From assembly GCF_003605195.1 (NCBI RefSeq), contig NZ_QYOS01000018.1:1-64000 (forward strand): 64,000 bases of DNA, read 5' to 3'. How positions within the stretch are numbered: position 1 is the stretch's first letter; the number at the start of each line of letters is the position of its first letter. Position numbers and translations under genes: made by a program. The notes beneath the pieces were generated by a model. The model had not been told where the DNA came from. It saw nothing but the letters and a program-made list of their open reading frames with translations, and did no database searches. Origin of the DNA: Aurantiacibacter odishensis (GTDB lineage Bacteria > Pseudomonadota > Alphaproteobacteria > Sphingomonadales > Sphingomonadaceae). Shown one piece after another: positions 51,022 through 60,408 of this stretch.

Positions 51022-52170
51022 CTATTTGCCGCGCGCTGCAATCAGCCGCAGGTAGGTATCGGCCACGGACCCGTTGATCGTATCCCAATCGAAAGCATCG
51101 GCGCGCCGGGCACCTGCTTCCCCATGTGCGCGGCGCAATTCCGGATCACTGGCGTAGGCGGCGAGGGCATCGGCATAGGCCGAGACGTCGCGCGGAGGCA
51201 CGAGATGTCCGGTTTCTCCCTCGATCACGAGGCTGGAGGCGCCAGTGGCATCGGCGGCCACCACGGGCACGCCGCAGGCCATCGCCTCCAGCGTGACATT
51301 GCCGAATGTCTCTGTGACAGAAGGGTTGAGCAGCACATCCATGCTGGCGACGGCGCGGCCAAGATCCTCGCCCTGCTGGAAGCCAACGAATTTCGCTTCC
51401 GGCACTTTCTCGGCGAAGAATTCCTTTGCCGGACCTTCCCCGATCACCAGCACTTGGTGAGGCACGCCTCGCTTGCGCAGTTCCACCATCGTCTCGGCAA
51501 AGATGTCGATGCCCTTTTCCAGGACAAGCCGCCCGAGAAAGCCGACTGCCATGTCATCATCGCCGATGCCTAGCGAACGACGCCATTCAACATCGCGGCG
51601 GGCGGGGGTGAAGATGTGCCGATCGACCCCGCGCGACCAAGTGCCGATATCGTGGTGCATCCCCTGTTCGCGCAGCTCCTCGATCATGCTGGCAGACGGC
51701 GCGACGATGGCATCGCAGCGGTGATAGAACCGGCGCAGCAGGGCGACGAAGACAGGCTCGATGAAGCCGAAGCCGTAGTAGCGCGGATAGGTCTCGAACC
51801 GGGTGTGCACGCTGGCGAGCACCGGCTTGTCATGCGCCCGCGCCCAGGTGGCGGCGCGATGGCCCGAAACGTCGGGACTGGAGATGTGCACGATGTGCGG
51901 ATCGAACTCAGCAAGGTTGGCCTTGATCTCTTTGCTGAGCCCGGTCGAGAACTGGTATTCCCCGCGCCCCGGAATAGGCACGGAAGGGAGGCTGACGAGT
52001 TCTCCGGCGGGTTCGAACGCGGGGGTATCGGTGGTGGGCGAATAGACGCGCACATCGGCGCCCTGTCGCAGCAGGTAATCGACAAGCCGGTTCAAAGCCT
52101 GGTTCGCGCCGTCGCGGACGTAGTTGTAGTTTCCGCTGAACAGCGCGACGCGAAGTTCACTCACATCCAT
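51022..52170 (-). CDS. GT4-type glycosyltransferase
   Basis: This 382-residue enzyme has the two Rossmann domains of glycosyltransferase family 4. Visible are HTRFETYPRYYGFGF, FLGRLVLEKGIDIFAE and the donor-binding ETFGNVTLEAMACGVPVVAA with the spaced glutamates. It resembles mannosyl- and glucosyl-transferases that modify phosphatidylinositol-type or diacylglycerol lipids. The ATG at 52170 has AAGGG upstream and leaves room for a promoter; the frame to 52290 would reach into the sdpR operator. Confidence 0.9.
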   Translation of the reverse strand: MDVSELRVALFSGNYNYVRDGANQALNRLVDYLLRQGADVRVYSPTTDTPAFEPAGELVSLPSVPIPGRGEYQFSTGLSKEIKANLAEFDPHIVHISSPDVSGHRAATWARAHDKPVLASVHTRFETYPRYYGFGFIEPVFVALLRRFYHRCDAIVAPSASMIEELREQGMHHDIGTWSRGVDRHIFTPARRDVEWRRSLGIGDDDMAVGFLGRLVLEKGIDIFAETMVELRKRGVPHQVLVIGEGPAKEFFAEKVPEAKFVGFQQGEDLGRAVASMDVLLNPSVTETFGNVTLEAMACGVPVVAADATGASSLVIEGETGHLVPPRDVSAYADALAAYASDPELRRAHGEAGARRADAFDWDTINGSVADTYLRLIAARGK

Positions 52171-52269
52171 CGCACTGCCCTTAGGCGAGCCATTGCGGCT
52201 TGGCGAGAGGTAAGGGGAGTAACCGTCTGCTTGGCGCTGATGCGAATAATCCATCAGCCGATCGATCGC

Positions 52270-52304
52270 TTGACAGAAGGTATTTAGCATATTAGCTAAA
52301 TACC
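52270..52304 (+). promoter_or_regulatory. sdpR promoter overlapped by its operator
   Basis: TTGACA (52270-52275) and TAGCTA (52293-52298) are separated by 17 bp. A dyad GGTATTTAGC-N6-GCTAAATACC (52279-52304) with perfect 10-bp arms covers the spacer and the -10, and ends 4 bp before the ATG of the ArsR-type gene. Autorepression is the clear expectation, and the transcript would be almost leaderless. Confidence 0.75.
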
Positions 52305-52308
52305 AATC

Positions 52309-52611
52309 ATGACTACCGTCTTCGATGCCCTATCGCACCCAATCCGCCGCGAAGTGCTGCAACTGCTGAAAGCCGGCAGCATGAACGCGGGTGACTTGGC
52401 AAACCATTTTCCCGTTTCCAAACCCACGATGTCAGGGCACTTCGCCAAGCTGAAGGCAGCCGGCCTGGTGCTGTCGGAAAATCGGGGCGGGCAGGTGATC
52501 TACTCGCTCAACATGTCCACGCTGGAAGAAGCGCTGCACGGCTTCATGGGACGCATGGGGATGCTGGGGGAGGACGAGGACGCCGCCAATCCCAAGGAGC
52601 AGATGCCGTGA
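52309..52611 (+). CDS. ArsR-type autorepressor of the SdpR group
   Basis: This 100-residue winged-helix protein (VFDALSHPIRREVLQLLKAG, then HFPVSKPTMSGHFAKLKAAG) lacks the metal-binding cysteines of ArsR and pairs with an SdpI-like gene, as in the SdpR-SdpI system. It is preceded by a promoter-operator overlap and overlaps the next gene by 4 bp (GTGA). Confidence 0.92.
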   Translation: MTTVFDALSHPIRREVLQLLKAGSMNAGDLANHFPVSKPTMSGHFAKLKAAGLVLSENRGGQVIYSLNMSTLEEALHGFMGRMGMLGEDEDAANPKEQMP

Positions 52612-53264
52612 ACACACGCCCGCTGATCGTCGCTTCGATTGCCGTCATGGCAGCAATGCTGGTTTTCGCCTTTCTGACGCACAACCGGCTGCCCGAAGGC
52701 GCACAGCTGCCGATTCACTGGAATGCAGCGGGGGAAGCGGACGACTGGGCGCCCGCGCTCATCGCCTTGCTACTGCCGGTGGGAATGCTGGCTTTTACCA
52801 CCGCACTGTTTGCGATCCTCCCTTCGCTGGAGCCGCTGCAGAAAAAGCTGGAAGCGAGCGCACCGGTGCTTCGCGCGGTCTGGGGCGGAATGATTTTGCT
52901 CAGCCTGGTGCTGGCGGCGATCATCGGGCTTCCGGCCTGGGGCGTCGCGCTTTCGATCAATGCCTTGGTTCTGGGCATGGGGTTTCTGCTCTTGCTGGTC
53001 GGTAATGCGCTGCCAAAGAGCCGGCCCGGCTTCTTCGTCGGCATCCGCACACCCTGGGCCATCACCGATACCGACAACTGGATTGCCACCCATCGCCTGG
53101 GCGGCAAGCTGATGATGGCGGCAGGTGCACTCAACATTCTCGCAGCCGTGCTGCAGGTTCAGGCGGAAGCGCTGGCGATTATCCTGGTCGCCTCGATCGC
53201 AATGGCGACTGTCATTCCTGTGGCTTACAGCTGGTGGTTCTGGCGCTCGCGCAAGGCGGCCTGA
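52608..53264 (+). CDS. SdpI-family membrane protein
   Basis: This 218-residue protein has six predicted membrane segments, an N-terminal DUF1648-type motif (LPEGAQLPIHWNAAGEADDW) and the SdpI signature (FFVGIRTPWAITDTDNWIAT, HRLGGKLMMAAG). In Bacillus subtilis SdpI gives immunity to the SdpC toxin and, when occupied, sequesters SdpR. No SdpC-like toxin is near, so here it may sense an envelope signal. It starts within the stop of the regulator gene. Confidence 0.9.
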   Translation: MNTRPLIVASIAVMAAMLVFAFLTHNRLPEGAQLPIHWNAAGEADDWAPALIALLLPVGMLAFTTALFAILPSLEPLQKKLEASAPVLRAVWGGMILLSLVLAAIIGLPAWGVALSINALVLGMGFLLLLVGNALPKSRPGFFVGIRTPWAITDTDNWIATHRLGGKLMMAAGALNILAAVLQVQAEALAIILVASIAMATVIPVAYSWWFWRSRKAA

Positions 53265-53301
53265 CTGGAACGCACTCCCGCGCGCCCGCGTTGAGGCGGG
53301 G

Positions 53302-54057
53302 ATGGAGAGCGGTGAAATCCTTGTAACTGCGATCATGGTGGCAGGATTTGTCACCGTGCACCTGCAAGTGCATCGCCTGCGCTTCCTCGACGTGACCCCG
53401 CGAAGCCGCTGGCTTTCCTTCGCCGGCGGTGTCGCCGTGGCCTACGTGTTCCTCCACGTGCTGCCCGATATCGGCATGCACAGCCGCGAGTTCTCAGACG
53501 AACTGGGCGTTTCGCCCACGGCTGCCGAAAGCGCGGTCTATTCGCTGGCCCTTGCCGGGCTTGTCGTGTTCTACGGGCTGGAACGCGCGGTGAAGCTGAG
53601 CCGGGAGAAAGCGCGCGCCGCCGGGGAAGGGGATCGGATGCAGGACGATGTCCTGTACTTGCACCTCGTCACTTACGGTTCGTTCAATGCGCTGGTCGGC
53701 TACTTGCTGCTGCACCGGGAGGAAGGGGGCGGCTGGGCACTGGCATTGTTCTTCGTGGCCATGGCGCTGCACTTCCTCACTGCCGATTTCGGAATGCGGC
53801 AGGATCACCGTGAAGCATATGACCGGCTGGCCCGGTGGATCATCAGCGCCGCTGTCGTCAGCGGCTGGGTGCTCGGCATCTTCATTGCGCTGCCCCCGGT
53901 ATTGATTGGCGGCCTGTTCGCCTTCCTTGCAGGCGGGATCATCCTCAACGTGCTGAAAGAGGAATTGCCGGAGGAGCGGCAAAGCTATTTCCTGCCCTTC
54001 CTGCTCGGCGTGATGCTCTACGCAGGTCTGATCATGGCAGAGCGCCACTGGGTCTGA
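53302..54057 (+). CDS. Multi-span membrane protein, weakly ZIP-like
   Basis: This 251-residue protein has about seven hydrophobic segments, including SFAGGVAVAYVFLHVLPDIG and ALFFVAMALHFLTADFGM with histidines inside the membrane. These recall ZIP-type metal transporters, but the match is weak. The ATG at 53302 follows GAGG. It comes 37 bp after the SdpI gene, so it may share that operon. Confidence 0.7.
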   Translation: MESGEILVTAIMVAGFVTVHLQVHRLRFLDVTPRSRWLSFAGGVAVAYVFLHVLPDIGMHSREFSDELGVSPTAAESAVYSLALAGLVVFYGLERAVKLSREKARAAGEGDRMQDDVLYLHLVTYGSFNALVGYLLLHREEGGGWALALFFVAMALHFLTADFGMRQDHREAYDRLARWIISAAVVSGWVLGIFIALPPVLIGGLFAFLAGGIILNVLKEELPEERQSYFLPFLLGVMLYAGLIMAERHWV

Positions 54058-54099
54058 CCGGAACGGGAACCGGGAAGCCGAACCGGGGGTAATTCCAGC

Positions 54100-54486
54100 A
54101 TGCGCGCCTGCCTTTCCCTGCTGCCGATTTCACTCGCCCTGATCGGCTGCGCGCCGGGCGCAGCCGAGGATGGGGAGGTTGCCGAGGACGCGGCTCTGAG
54201 AACCACCACGCATATCATCCCGCGCGAATTCCGTGGCCGCTGGGCAGAGGTGCCTGCCGCCTGCCTGGTGCCGAGTTCGAGGCGCTACGAGATCGCGGCC
54301 GGACGCATCGATACGGCCAGTTTCGGAGGAGAGGTGGAGAGCGTCGAGGTGGGGGAAGAGGGCGCGGTTGCCCGCCTCGCACTGGATCAGGGGGAGGTGC
54401 CGTTTTCAATGACGCTGGTGGACACGAACACGATGCAGGCAAGCTATGGCGACCGATCCCCCTTCATCCTGCGAATGTGCCGCTAG
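54100..54486 (+). CDS. Small lipoprotein
   Basis: This 128-residue protein has a signal peptide ending in the lipobox LIGC (Cys17) and a short acidic linker. A compact domain follows (TTHIIPREFRGRWAEVPAAC, then RRYEIAAGRIDTASFGG). The domain has no name I know. It should be anchored in the envelope. It follows the previous gene by 42 bp. Confidence 0.7.
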   Translation: MRACLSLLPISLALIGCAPGAAEDGEVAEDAALRTTTHIIPREFRGRWAEVPAACLVPSSRRYEIAAGRIDTASFGGEVESVEVGEEGAVARLALDQGEVPFSMTLVDTNTMQASYGDRSPFILRMCR

Positions 54487-54510
54487 GCAACCAGGGCAGC
54501 ATCATCGCCG

Positions 54511-54543
54511 CCGCTCATCCCCCGGCTGGCGGGGGATGAGCGG
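54511..54543. terminator. Bidirectional hairpin between convergent genes
   Basis: CCGCTCATCCCCC (54511-54523) pairs with GGGGGATGAGCGG (54531-54543), a perfect 13-bp stem. There is no T run. It lies between the lipoprotein gene and typA, which converge. Confidence 0.6.
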
Positions 54544-54554
54544 CAGGACGATGT

Positions 54555-56396
54555 TCAAGAGTCCTGTGAGGCGCGCTTGGCGCGCTTGCGCTCGTGCGGG
54601 TCCAGGTGGACCTTGCGCAGGCGGATGCTCTGCGGGGTGACTTCCACAATCTCGTCGTCGCCGATGTAGGCGATTGCCTGCTCCAGCGTCATCTTGCGCG
54701 GCGGGGTCAGGCGGATGCCTTCGTCCTTGCCGCTGGCGCGGAAGTTGGTGAGCTGCTTGGACTTCAGCGGGTTGACCTCGAGGTCTTCGGGCTTGGCGTT
54801 CTCGCCGATGATCATGCCCTGGTACAGCTTCTCGCCGGGGCTGACGAACAGCACGCCGCGTTCCTCGATGGTGTTGAGCGCGTAGGCCATCGCCTCGCCC
54901 TGTTCCATCGAGATCAGCACGCCGTTCTGGCGCCCTGCAATCTTGCCCTTGTGCGGGCCGTAGCTGTCGAACAGGCGGTTCATGATACCCGTGCCGCGCG
55001 TGTCGGACAGGAATTCACCGTGATAGCCGATCAGGCCGCGGCTGGGGGCGATGAAGGTCAGGCGGGTCTTGCCGCCGCCGCTGGGGCGCATCTCGGTCAT
55101 CTCGGCCTTGCGCTGCGCCATCTTCTCGACAACCGTGCCGGAAAATTCGTCGTCCACGTCGACCACAACGGTCTCGTAGGGCTCCAGCTTCTGGCCGTTC
55201 TCTTCGCGATAAAGCACGCGCGGGCGGCTGATGGAGAGTTCGAAGCCTTCGCGGCGCATGGTCTCGATCAGCACGCCAAGCTGCAGTTCGCCGCGACCGG
55301 CGACTTCGAAGGCATCCTTGCCGGAGCTTTCCGTAACACGAATGGCGACATTGCCTTCGGCTTCGCGCTCCAGGCGTTCGCGGATCACGCGGCTCTGCAC
55401 CTTGTCGCCTTCACGGCCGGCATAGGGGCTGTCGTTGACGGCAAAGGTCATGGAGAGGGTGGGCGGATCGATCGGCGAGGCATGGATCGGCGTGGAAACA
55501 TGCGGAGCGGCCAGCGTGTTCGACACGGTGGCATCCGTCAGGCCAGCGATGGCGACGATGTCGCCAGCCTTCGCGTGCAGCACGGGTTCGCGGTCCAGAC
55601 CGTTGTAGGCGAACACCTTGGTGGCGCGGCCCACTTCCACGACCTTGCCGTTCACGTCCAGCGCGCGGATCGGCATGCCGGTTTCGAGGCGGCCGCTCTC
55701 GATGCGGCCCGTCAGGATACGGCCGAGGAACGCGTCACGATCCAGCAGCGTCGCCAGCATGGCGAAGTCGCCATCGGGATCGAGATCGGGCTCGGGAACG
55801 TGGTTCACGATGAGGTTGAACAGCGGCAGCAGGTCGCCCTCGCGCGCTTCGGGGTCTTCGCTGGCATAGCCCGAGCGGCCAGAGGCGTAGAGCACGGGGA
55901 AATCGAGCTGCTCGTCATCCGCATCGAGGTTCACGAACAGGTCGAACACTTCGTCGAGCACTTCGTTGGCGCGCGCATCGCTGCGGTCGATCTTGTTGAC
56001 GACCACGATGGGCTTGAGGCCCAGGCCCAGCGCCTTGCCGGTCACGAATTTCGTCTGCGGCATCGGGCCTTCGGCGGCGTCCACCAGCAGGATGACCCCA
56101 TCGACCATGCTCAGGATGCGCTCCACCTCGGCGCCGAAGTCGGCGTGGCCGGGCGTATCGACGATGTTGATGCGGTAGGAATGCTGGCCACCCTCGGGCT
56201 TCCATTCCACGCTGGTCGGCTTCGCCAGGATGGTGATGCCGCGTTCCTGTTCCAGTTCGTTGGAATCCATGGCGCGTTCCTCGACGCGCTGGTTCTCGCG
56301 GAAGGTGCCGGACTGGCGGAAGAGCTGGTCGACGAGCGTGGTCTTGCCATGGTCGACGTGGGCGATGATCGCCACGTTGCGAAGGGGGGCGGACAT
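54555..56396 (-). CDS. typA: Ribosome-binding GTPase TypA/BipA
   Basis: This 613-residue translational GTPase aids ribosome assembly and stress growth. G1 AHVDHGKTT is at 12-20, followed by the switch [16 protein letters not shown]3 DTPGH and G4 NKIDR. Domain V and the TypA-specific C-terminus ([20 protein letters not shown]) complete it at normal length. Backbone gene. Confidence 0.97.
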   Translation of the reverse strand: MSAPLRNVAIIAHVDHGKTTLVDQLFRQSGTFRENQRVEERAMDSNELEQERGITILAKPTSVEWKPEGGQHSYRINIVDTPGHADFGAEVERILSMVDGVILLVDAAEGPMPQTKFVTGKALGLGLKPIVVVNKIDRSDARANEVLDEVFDLFVNLDADDEQLDFPVLYASGRSGYASEDPEAREGDLLPLFNLIVNHVPEPDLDPDGDFAMLATLLDRDAFLGRILTGRIESGRLETGMPIRALDVNGKVVEVGRATKVFAYNGLDREPVLHAKAGDIVAIAGLTDATVSNTLAAPHVSTPIHASPIDPPTLSMTFAVNDSPYAGREGDKVQSRVIRERLEREAEGNVAIRVTESSGKDAFEVAGRGELQLGVLIETMRREGFELSISRPRVLYREENGQKLEPYETVVVDVDDEFSGTVVEKMAQRKAEMTEMRPSGGGKTRLTFIAPSRGLIGYHGEFLSDTRGTGIMNRLFDSYGPHKGKIAGRQNGVLISMEQGEAMAYALNTIEERGVLFVSPGEKLYQGMIIGENAKPEDLEVNPLKSKQLTNFRASGKDEGIRLTPPRKMTLEQAIAYIGDDEIVEVTPQSIRLRKVHLDPHERKRAKRASQDS

Positions 56397-56691
56397 GATT
56401 TTTGCTTTCTGATTGGGCAGGCGGCAATTGCTGCAACTGCGAATTGGCGCGCCGATAGCCTATGACGGCCTTCGCCGCAAGCTCATGCAGGGCCCTTCGC
56501 TTTACGTATACGTCAGGCATCTCCATGTTGCGGAAATGTAACACAGCCCGTTTCTTCCGTAATCGGTTTGTAGAGTACCGATTGTGCGATGCTTTTCAGG
56601 CCTCTATTCAGGGGCGACCAATAGAGGTCGCTTGAAACCGGTGCACAGCCAAACGGCGGGATCGGTTTTCGAGGGAGAGATGGAGAAATCA

Positions 56692-59424
56692 ATGACAACG
56701 AAGACTGCCCGCATTGCGGGTTTTTCGCGCAAGTGCCTGTGCGGTGCTGCCGCCATTGCCCTGCTCGCGCCGGCTGCCGCCATGGCGCAGGACGAGGCCG
56801 ATACCGGACAGGACATCTATCCCGACGAAGCTGGCGAGGACAGCAACCAGGGCAACAGCATCATCGTAACCGCCTCCAAGCGCGAACAGACGCTGCAGGA
56901 AGTGCCGGTTGCCGTGTCCGTCACCAGCGGCGAAACGCTGGAGCGTGACCAGATCCGCGACATCCGTGACCTGCAGACGGTGGTTCCCTCGCTGACGGTC
57001 GGCCAGCGCCAGTCCTCGGCCAACACCGGCTTCTTCATCCGTGGCTTCGGCAACGGTGCTAACAACGCCGGCATCGAACCTTCGGTCGGCGTATTCATCG
57101 ACGGCGTCTATCGCAGCCGCACCGCCTCCTCCATCTCCGACCTTCCCAACGTGCAGCGCGTCGAAGTGCTGCGCGGTCCGCAGTCGACCCTGTTCGGCAA
57201 GAACGCCTCTGCCGGCGTGATCTCTGTCACCACCGAAGAGCCGCAGTTCGACGTCGGCGGCTCGTTCGAAGCGACATACGGCAACTATGACGCCCGGGTC
57301 CTGCGTGGCTATCTCACGGGCCCGATCACCGATGAAGTTGCTTTCAGCATTGCCGGCGGCTTGAACAAGCGTGACGGTTTCTTCGAAGATCTGGGTACCG
57401 GCAGCGACGCAAACAATCGTGACCGCTGGTACGGCCGTGCGCAGGTGTTGGTCGACAACGGCTCCGACATCCGCCTGCGCTTCATTGCTGACATCGACAA
57501 GATCGATGAAATCTGCTGCGGCGTGGTGAACGTGCAGAACGGTCCCACGACGGCGGCCGTGCTCGGCGTTGGCGGCAACGTGACCGATCCGAACGATCCT
57601 TTCGCCGATGTTATCTACAGCAACTTCGATTCGACCAACGATATCGAGAACCGTGGCTTTTCCGCCCAGCTCGACTGGGATGTGGGTGATTTCACCTTCA
57701 CCTCGATCACTGCCACCCGCAAGACGGAAGCCGTGACATTCCAGGATTCGGACTTCACCAGCGCCGATTTGATCTTCCCGAACTCGCAGGATCTTGAGAT
57801 CGACACCTTCACGCAGGAATTCCGCATCGCGGGTTCAATCGGCGATCGGGTCGATCTGCTGTTGGGTGCATTCTACATCAACGAGGACGTGACGCAGGCG
57901 AATCAGCTGCTCTACGGCGCTGACTTCCGCAACTACGCGAACTTGGTCGTGGCGAATCTTTCGGGCGGCGCGTTCTCGTTGTTCCCGACCCCGGCCGCTC
58001 CGAACGCAACCCCGCTGGAACAGGTGTTCAGCCAGGCTTTCAGCACCAATTACGTCGGAACCTTCTTCAACCAGGGCCAGGGCTTCACTGAAGCCTATAC
58101 GCTGGATTCAGAGGCGTACTCGCTGTTTGGCCAGGTCGATTTCGAGATCGTCGACGGTCTCGTCCTGACTCTGGGCGGCAACTACACCGACGATACCAAG
58201 CAGTTCACGCAGGACGCCAACTCGACCGACGTGTTCTCGGCGATCGACTTCGACGCTCCGCAACTGGCGCCGTTCCGCCAGCAGGTGCTGTTCCAGGGCG
58301 CACTGGCGCAGGGCGTGGGTGATGCGCTGATGCTGGGCCGTGCAGCGACAGCTGCGGAGATCGGTGCCTTTGCCGCCAACAACATGGCGGCCTTCGGCCA
58401 GATTCAGGCCGGGGCCCAGGCCTTTGCCGCGGGCAACGTCAACAACCCGCTGGCAAACCCGCTGAACCCGCTGCGTGCGCTGCAGTTCCTGCCGCCGTTC
58501 CTGGGCGTTCCCAACGCCGTGGAAGATGGCCGGATCAACGATGACAACTTCAGCTATTCGGCACGCCTTGCCTACGATCTCACGCCCGACGTGAACATCT
58601 ACGCGAGCTACGCCACTGGCTTCAAGGCAAGCTCGGTCAACCTGTCGCGCGACGCGCGGCCGTCGCTCGCCGATCGTGCTGCGATCGAGGCGGCCGGGCT
58701 CGACCGTCCGAACCAGACCTACGGCTCGCGCTTTGCAGGCCCGGAGGACTCAAAGGTAATGGAAGTCGGCATCAAGGCCAACTTCGACACCTTCTCTGCT
58801 AACCTGACGGTGTTCGACCAGGAGATCGAGGGCTTCCAGTCCAACATCTTCACCGGTTCTGGCTTCGTGCTGGCGAACGCCGGCAGCCAGTCGACATGGG
58901 GCGTGGAATTCGAAAGCACCTTCTACCCCACCCGTTCGCTGACGCTGAACGCGGCAGTCACCTACCTCGACCCGACCTTCGACAGCTTCGAGCAGTCGGC
59001 GCAGGGCGATATCTCGGGCACCCGGCCCTCCGGTATCCCGGAATGGACGGTTATTGTGGGTGCGCAGTATGAAGCCGAGGTCGGCAACGGCCTGCTGATC
59101 CCGCGCGTGAACTACTTCTGGTCCTCCGAAACGCAGCTCGTCGAAGGGCTGCCTGCCTTCGCGGTGCGCGGACCGGATGGCACCATCGTCAACGGCCAGC
59201 CGGCCATCGATGCGGGCCTGCCGTTCACCTCACAGATCGACAACCTGACAGCGTCGCTGACCTACGAATGCGATTGTGGCCTGTCGCTGTCCGTCTGGGG
59301 CCGCAACCTGACCGACGACCGTAACCTGGGCACCGTGTTCGACACGCCCGCCCAGCCGCGCAGCGTAGCGGGTTATCCCAACGACCCGCGCACCTACGGT
59401 GTCACTGGTCGCTTCCGCTTCTAA
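56692..59424 (+). CDS. TonB-dependent receptor (backbone)
   Basis: This 910-residue receptor has a signal peptide (1-32, cut after AMA), a TonB-box region SIIVTASKREQTLQEVPVAV (56-75), a plug domain (FFIRGFGNGANNAG, VFIDGVYRSRTASS) and a barrel ending in PRTYGVTGRFRF with Phe. It belongs to the FecA/FyuA-like group common in sphingomonads. The barrel has an insertion rich in alanine and leucine (GDALMLGRAATAAEIGAFAA). The ATG at 56692 follows GGAG; the ATG four codons upstream is equally possible. Confidence 0.93.
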   Translation: MTTKTARIAGFSRKCLCGAAAIALLAPAAAMAQDEADTGQDIYPDEAGEDSNQGNSIIVTASKREQTLQEVPVAVSVTSGETLERDQIRDIRDLQTVVPSLTVGQRQSSANTGFFIRGFGNGANNAGIEPSVGVFIDGVYRSRTASSISDLPNVQRVEVLRGPQSTLFGKNASAGVISVTTEEPQFDVGGSFEATYGNYDARVLRGYLTGPITDEVAFSIAGGLNKRDGFFEDLGTGSDANNRDRWYGRAQVLVDNGSDIRLRFIADIDKIDEICCGVVNVQNGPTTAAVLGVGGNVTDPNDPFADVIYSNFDSTNDIENRGFSAQLDWDVGDFTFTSITATRKTEAVTFQDSDFTSADLIFPNSQDLEIDTFTQEFRIAGSIGDRVDLLLGAFYINEDVTQANQLLYGADFRNYANLVVANLSGGAFSLFPTPAAPNATPLEQVFSQAFSTNYVGTFFNQGQGFTEAYTLDSEAYSLFGQVDFEIVDGLVLTLGGNYTDDTKQFTQDANSTDVFSAIDFDAPQLAPFRQQVLFQGALAQGVGDALMLGRAATAAEIGAFAANNMAAFGQIQAGAQAFAAGNVNNPLANPLNPLRALQFLPPFLGVPNAVEDGRINDDNFSYSARLAYDLTPDVNIYASYATGFKASSVNLSRDARPSLADRAAIEAAGLDRPNQTYGSRFAGPEDSKVMEVGIKANFDTFSANLTVFDQEIEGFQSNIFTGSGFVLANAGSQSTWGVEFESTFYPTRSLTLNAAVTYLDPTFDSFEQSAQGDISGTRPSGIPEWTVIVGAQYEAEVGNGLLIPRVNYFWSSETQLVEGLPAFAVRGPDGTIVNGQPAIDAGLPFTSQIDNLTASLTYECDCGLSLSVWGRNLTDDRNLGTVFDTPAQPRSVAGYPNDPRTYGVTGRFRF

Positions 59425-59448
59425 ATCAAGCGTTTGCAAGGAAAATGG

Positions 59449-59476
59449 AAAGGGGGCCCGGCGCGGCCCCCTTTTT
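59449..59476 (+). terminator. Intrinsic terminator after the TonB receptor gene
   Basis: AAAGGGGGCC (59449-59458) pairs with GGCCCCCTTT (59465-59474) and a T5 run, 25 bp after the stop codon. Confidence 0.85.
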
Positions 59477-59539
59477 GTTGCGCGATCCGGATTTTCGTGT
59501 TCGATATGGGATGGCGGGCAACGACAGGGGGGATTCGCT

Positions 59540-60391
59540 ATGTCGCTCAGTATCGGCGGTATTATCTCGCAGACTTTCAGCGTTACCAAGCAGCGGATCG
59601 GTTCGCTTCTTGGCATCTATGCCATCTATTTCGTGCTGCAAATCATGCTGATGTTCGTCATGTTGGGCGCTGTCGGCTCAAGTTTCATGATGGCCGGAGC
59701 GATGGAAAGCCCCATGGCCATGGGCGCCGGCGCCTTGCTGACGATGATCCTCGCCTATATTGCCTATTTCCTGATCTACATGGCGCAGGGTGCCTCGCTG
59801 GTTCACAACGCCTCGCCCGTGCATGACACCACGCTGGGCGATTCCTTCATGGAAGGCCTGCGCAAGATTCCTACGCTGTTCGGCCTCGCCCTGCTGCTGA
59901 TGGTAGCTTACATCGCGGCGGTCCTCGTGCTTGCGATTGTCGGCGCGATCTTCTCGCTTGCCGGGGATGCCGGATCGGTGCTGTTCCTGATCGCCGTGTT
60001 CCTGGGCATGATCTACGTGGCCTGCCGCCTGGCGCTGATCATGCCGGTGATCGCCGTCGACGGCGTGCGCAACCCGATAACCGCCGTCACGCGCAGCTGG
60101 AACCTGACGAGCGGACACGTCGGCAAGATCTTCGTAGTCATACTGCTGTTTTCGGCCATCGTGGTCGGCGCCATCCTGGCGATGTTTGCCTTGATGGGGG
60201 GAAGCATGATGGGTTTTGCCGCAGGTGGAAGCATCGATGCCGCGGCTCCCGCAATGGGTGCCACGATGATCGTCTTCTTCCTTGGCTTCCTGTTGCTGAT
60301 GGTCCTTCTGGCGCTGCTTTCGGCGGCTTTCATGGCCGTGCTGCACGCGTCGCTGGCAGGGCCCGAGGCAGTGGCCGATACCTTCGCCTGA
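59540..60391 (+). CDS. Glycerophosphoryl-diester-phosphodiesterase-type membrane domain protein
   Basis: This 283-residue protein has six or seven hydrophobic segments and no soluble catalytic domain. GIISQTFSVTKQRIGSLLGI at the start and CRLALIMPVIAVDGVRNPIT with AVTRSWNLTSGHVGKIFVV match the pattern of DUF975/GDPD-membrane-domain proteins. The ATG at 59540 follows GGGGGG by seven bases. It is convergent with the ABC permease gene, 17 bp apart. Confidence 0.75.
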   Translation: MSLSIGGIISQTFSVTKQRIGSLLGIYAIYFVLQIMLMFVMLGAVGSSFMMAGAMESPMAMGAGALLTMILAYIAYFLIYMAQGASLVHNASPVHDTTLGDSFMEGLRKIPTLFGLALLLMVAYIAAVLVLAIVGAIFSLAGDAGSVLFLIAVFLGMIYVACRLALIMPVIAVDGVRNPITAVTRSWNLTSGHVGKIFVVILLFSAIVVGAILAMFALMGGSMMGFAAGGSIDAAAPAMGATMIVFFLGFLLLMVLLALLSAAFMAVLHASLAGPEAVADTFA

Positions 60392-60408
60392 GCCGAAGGG
60401 CGTAGGCG

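Noticed and set aside
54594-56465. A 623-codon plus-strand frame opposite typA
   Set aside because: It mirrors the third-codon-position bias of typA and has no recognisable protein features.
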